A stretch of DNA of 35,024 bases, taken from assembly GCF_028712425.1 (NCBI RefSeq), contig NZ_JAQTQD010000023.1, forward strand, positions 1 to 35,024, read 5' to 3'. How positions within the stretch are numbered: position 1 is the first letter of the stretch; every line of letters begins with the position of its first letter. Source of the stretch: Methanoregula sp. (GTDB lineage: Archaea; Halobacteriota; Methanomicrobia; Methanomicrobiales; Methanospirillaceae). Positions 33,493 to 35,024 of this stretch are shown here, piece after piece. The notes beneath the pieces are model-generated. The model had not been told where the DNA came from. It saw only the letters and a list, made by a program, of their open reading frames with translations, and did not search any database. The translations under genes and the position numbers were made by a program.

Positions 33493-33639
33493 TCAAGAAT
33501 CATCCGCCGAAACCACGCCGGCGAACGACATCACCGCAACGATCACCAGCGCCATCATGAGCGCGAGCGACCTGCGCGGCCGGGCTTGGAGCAGGTTCGG
33601 GAACCTCCCGGGCCTGCTTTCATTACGAGTTGTCTGCAT
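33493..33639 (-). pseudogene. orphan signal-peptide copy of the DUF3344 gene
   Basis: An ATG at 33639 opens 48 codons ending at TGA 33493-33495. The product is a signal peptide nearly identical to that of the DUF3344 protein: RPRRSLALMMALVIVAVMS, then FAGVVSADD, and stops two residues after the cleavage site. At DNA level ~85 bp (33500-33586) match 31741-31827 with only about three differences, including an identical run of over 50 bp. No DUF3344 sequence follows. It is a remnant left by deletion or recombination, or a parked cassette. Confidence 0.75.
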
Positions 33640-33797
33640 TGTAGTTTCACCACTTCCCGCAGAGGGTTTCTTTTTGCTGATGTCAAATTCCGCTTATTAC
33701 AAAACTCCAATACTTCACGATTTTTTCATGGACTTAAGAAACATGTAAGACATAACCAGATAGCGGGCGCCGGATTTGGTTATTCTGCGAAAATTTT

Positions 33798-33954
33798 CAA
33801 TCGCGATCATGATGTGTTAGTTATGGAGGCTACAATCGGATAATTATCCTACAAAATGCATGTACATGCTACAAAATTTTTGGCTCTCCTACGTGATCGC
33901 CCGGCTATTGCAATCAAGTGTTGCTTAAAAAAATTCGAGCAGGGTATGATGGGG
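33798..33954. repeat. outlying copies of the ~25-bp repeat family
   Basis: CAATCGCGATCATGATG (33799 on) matches the CGATCACGATCACGATT segment at 1890-1910. CAATCAAGTGTTGCTT (33911) followed 25 bp later by CGAGCAGGGTATGATG matches the array units at 1550-1966. No gene is seen in 33640-34165. Confidence 0.45.
33838..33877. promoter_or_regulatory. tandem 12-bp palindromes with flanking direct repeats
   Basis: GGATAATTATCC (33838-33849) and GCATGTACATGC (33858-33869) are both perfect palindromes, 8 bp apart. The second is flanked by direct repeats TACAAAAT. This looks like a protein-binding site, but no start codon is close; the orphan signal peptide starts 200 bp to the left. Confidence 0.4.
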
Positions 33955-34079
33955 TAATTTTTTTCCGGATATCGATTGCGATGGTAAGAGTGGTATAACT
34001 TTTCATTCAGATCTTTAGCAGGTAGCGTATATTGCCAGGATTCATGGAGGAATAATCAGGAAAGTTCTGAGGCTAGAGG

Positions 34080-34165
34080 GGACTGTCCCGAATCCCCCCA
34101 CCACCTTGTGATGAAAATCGATCAGACCCCCCCCCTCCGTGTTTTTTAGGAAAGGGGTTACCCCC
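34080..34165. repeat. poly-C repeat copy at right end of the island
   Basis: AATCCCCCCACC, then ATCGATCAGACC followed by a C tract, then GGGGTTACCCCCCTACC. The ATCGATCAGACC core matches 23581-23592, 10.5 kb away. It directly abuts the 3' end of the minus-strand gene ending at 34166. Confidence 0.55.
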
Positions 34166-34978
34166 CTACCGTACTACTACGTCCGCTTTCGGATCAAACG
34201 GGTTCTTCCGCATCGCGAGGCTGAATAAGTACGGGTAATGGTTCTTCAGGTACTCCATATACTTCAGCCACTCGGGCACGAGCCGGGAATAGACCCGCTC
34301 CATATCTCCTTCAAGGTGGGCGATATCGGCTGGAGGGAGGGTCGAGAGGTCGTCGCGTGCTTTCAGCTCCTCGGTCAGGTGGGTCACTGCCAGGATCAGA
34401 TCCGTGAAGGTCTCGTGCTCGAAAACCGTCGGATTCTCGATGATGCGAAGGAGGAAGTCCTCGTTGCCGTCAAGGAATGTGCGGAGCGATTCCCGGTCAA
34501 TCCCCGCCGGATCAACTTTACACTTCCACACGTCAAGGGATGCCTGCGCCTGGAAGAACCGGTCTGCTGTCCAGTCGGCGGGGCTGACCTCCAGCTCCTT
34601 CTGCATGGGGATGGTGCAGGGATCGGCTTTCGAGAGCCGGGAGAGAAGCGGTGTGCCGACGCGGGAGAAGAAGATCCCGATCACCATGTTCAGCTTCTCC
34701 ATGCGCTGCTGCTTCTCCCGGGATTCCAGCAGCTGGTCGATGATCAGCGTGACACAGAGAACCTCGACCGGTATGAAGACCAGGTCGCCGACAAAGAAGA
34801 TGCCAAGGTGGTGCAGGTCGTGGAATGCCAGGTAGTGGACGGTCATCAGGAGCAGCGTCAGGGTGACAAGTGCAAGCCCCACGAGCACCTTCCAGCGGGT
34901 GTATTCCTTCATGCCGGAGATATCCGGCACGATACGTGATAATGAATCCGGTACCGGTGACCGTCTGGTCAGGGCCAC
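34166..34978 (-). CDS. two-helix membrane protein of unknown function
   Basis: The 270-residue product (from GTG 34978) has two hydrophobic helices (about residues 29-48 and 56-80), a charged coiled-coil stretch (DQLLESREKQQRMEKLN) and a long cytoplasmic helical domain (residues ~95-260) with LTDLILAVTHLTEELKARDDL. No known family is recognised; the layout resembles small archaeal membrane proteins with a soluble helical tail. A TATA-like element lies only ~15-20 nt upstream of the GTG, so the transcript may start inside it and ATG 34912 (MKEYTRWKVL) may be the true start, giving 248 residues. Confidence 0.8.
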   Translation of the reverse strand: MALTRRSPVPDSLSRIVPDISGMKEYTRWKVLVGLALVTLTLLLMTVHYLAFHDLHHLGIFFVGDLVFIPVEVLCVTLIIDQLLESREKQQRMEKLNMVIGIFFSRVGTPLLSRLSKADPCTIPMQKELEVSPADWTADRFFQAQASLDVWKCKVDPAGIDRESLRTFLDGNEDFLLRIIENPTVFEHETFTDLILAVTHLTEELKARDDLSTLPPADIAHLEGDMERVYSRLVPEWLKYMEYLKNHYPYLFSLAMRKNPFDPKADVVVR

Positions 34979-34990
34979 AGGAAAAGACCG

Positions 34991-34998
34991 GATAAAAG
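34991..34998 (-). promoter_or_regulatory. TATA box for the last gene
   Basis: CCTTTTATC on the minus strand. Its distance predicts a transcript start near 34967, downstream of GTG 34978 and upstream of ATG 34912. Confidence 0.4.
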
Positions 34999-35024
34999 GA
35001 GAGAAAATGTGATGGATGTTATGC

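Overview
The window looks like chromosomal DNA of a methanogenic euryarchaeon, most likely of the order Methanomicrobiales (Methanoregula-like). This is inferred from protein content, not from a database search. The evidence is an archaeal information-processing cluster (prefoldin alpha, FtsY, SRP54, TrmY, Pus10, eL21, RpoF, DUF655, RsmA), AT-rich TATA-type promoters close to start codons, and PKD/DUF3344/PGF-pre-PGF surface proteins.

Layout. 1-2.6 kb is accessory and mostly intergenic: the end of an unknown gene, a short ribbon-helix-helix ORF, a small lipoprotein, a pair of unusual hairpins and an array of degenerate ~25-bp repeats. 2.4-6.5 kb holds small methanogen proteins (one Cys4 protein of 47 aa), a HEAT-repeat protein, a PsiE-like membrane protein and an ABC-2 exporter pair. 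6.5-9.6 kb holds a HemK/Mtq2-type methyltransferase, a thiC gene on the opposite strand and a DUF1848 gene. 9.7-16.4 kb (minus strand) is the tightly packed information cluster: start/stop overlaps, short gaps, and one visible promoter upstream of pfdA carrying a 10-bp inverted repeat. 16.5-17.6 kb is a four-helix membrane histidine kinase. 17.8-20.5 kb is a two-gene polyamine operon: homospermidine synthase, then an ornithine-type decarboxylase. 20.6-23.2 kb holds a transglutaminase-like lipoprotein, a DJ-1/PfpI protein, a solo EF-Tu-domain-II-like barrel and a RidA protein that seems to carry a membrane anchor.

23.3-34.2 kb is an accessory island. It contains a 2231-residue PKD surface protein, a secreted DUF3344 protein, a UPF0175/PIN (DUF3368) toxin-antitoxin pair and an orphan 48-codon copy of the DUF3344 signal peptide. 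Both ends carry the same family of poly-G/poly-C intergenic repeats. The ~25-bp repeat family from the left of the window reappears at the right. The window ends in a two-helix membrane protein of unknown function.

Most distinctive observations: (1) an almost identical ~85-bp signal-peptide cassette present once on a DUF3344 gene and once alone; (2) a RidA gene whose frame runs upstream through a clear membrane segment to a strong Shine-Dalgarno followed by CTG; (3) tandem hairpins that both end in a TGAT tetraloop; (4) two dispersed repeat families; (5) an SRP54 G3 motif reading DTQGR instead of DTAGR.
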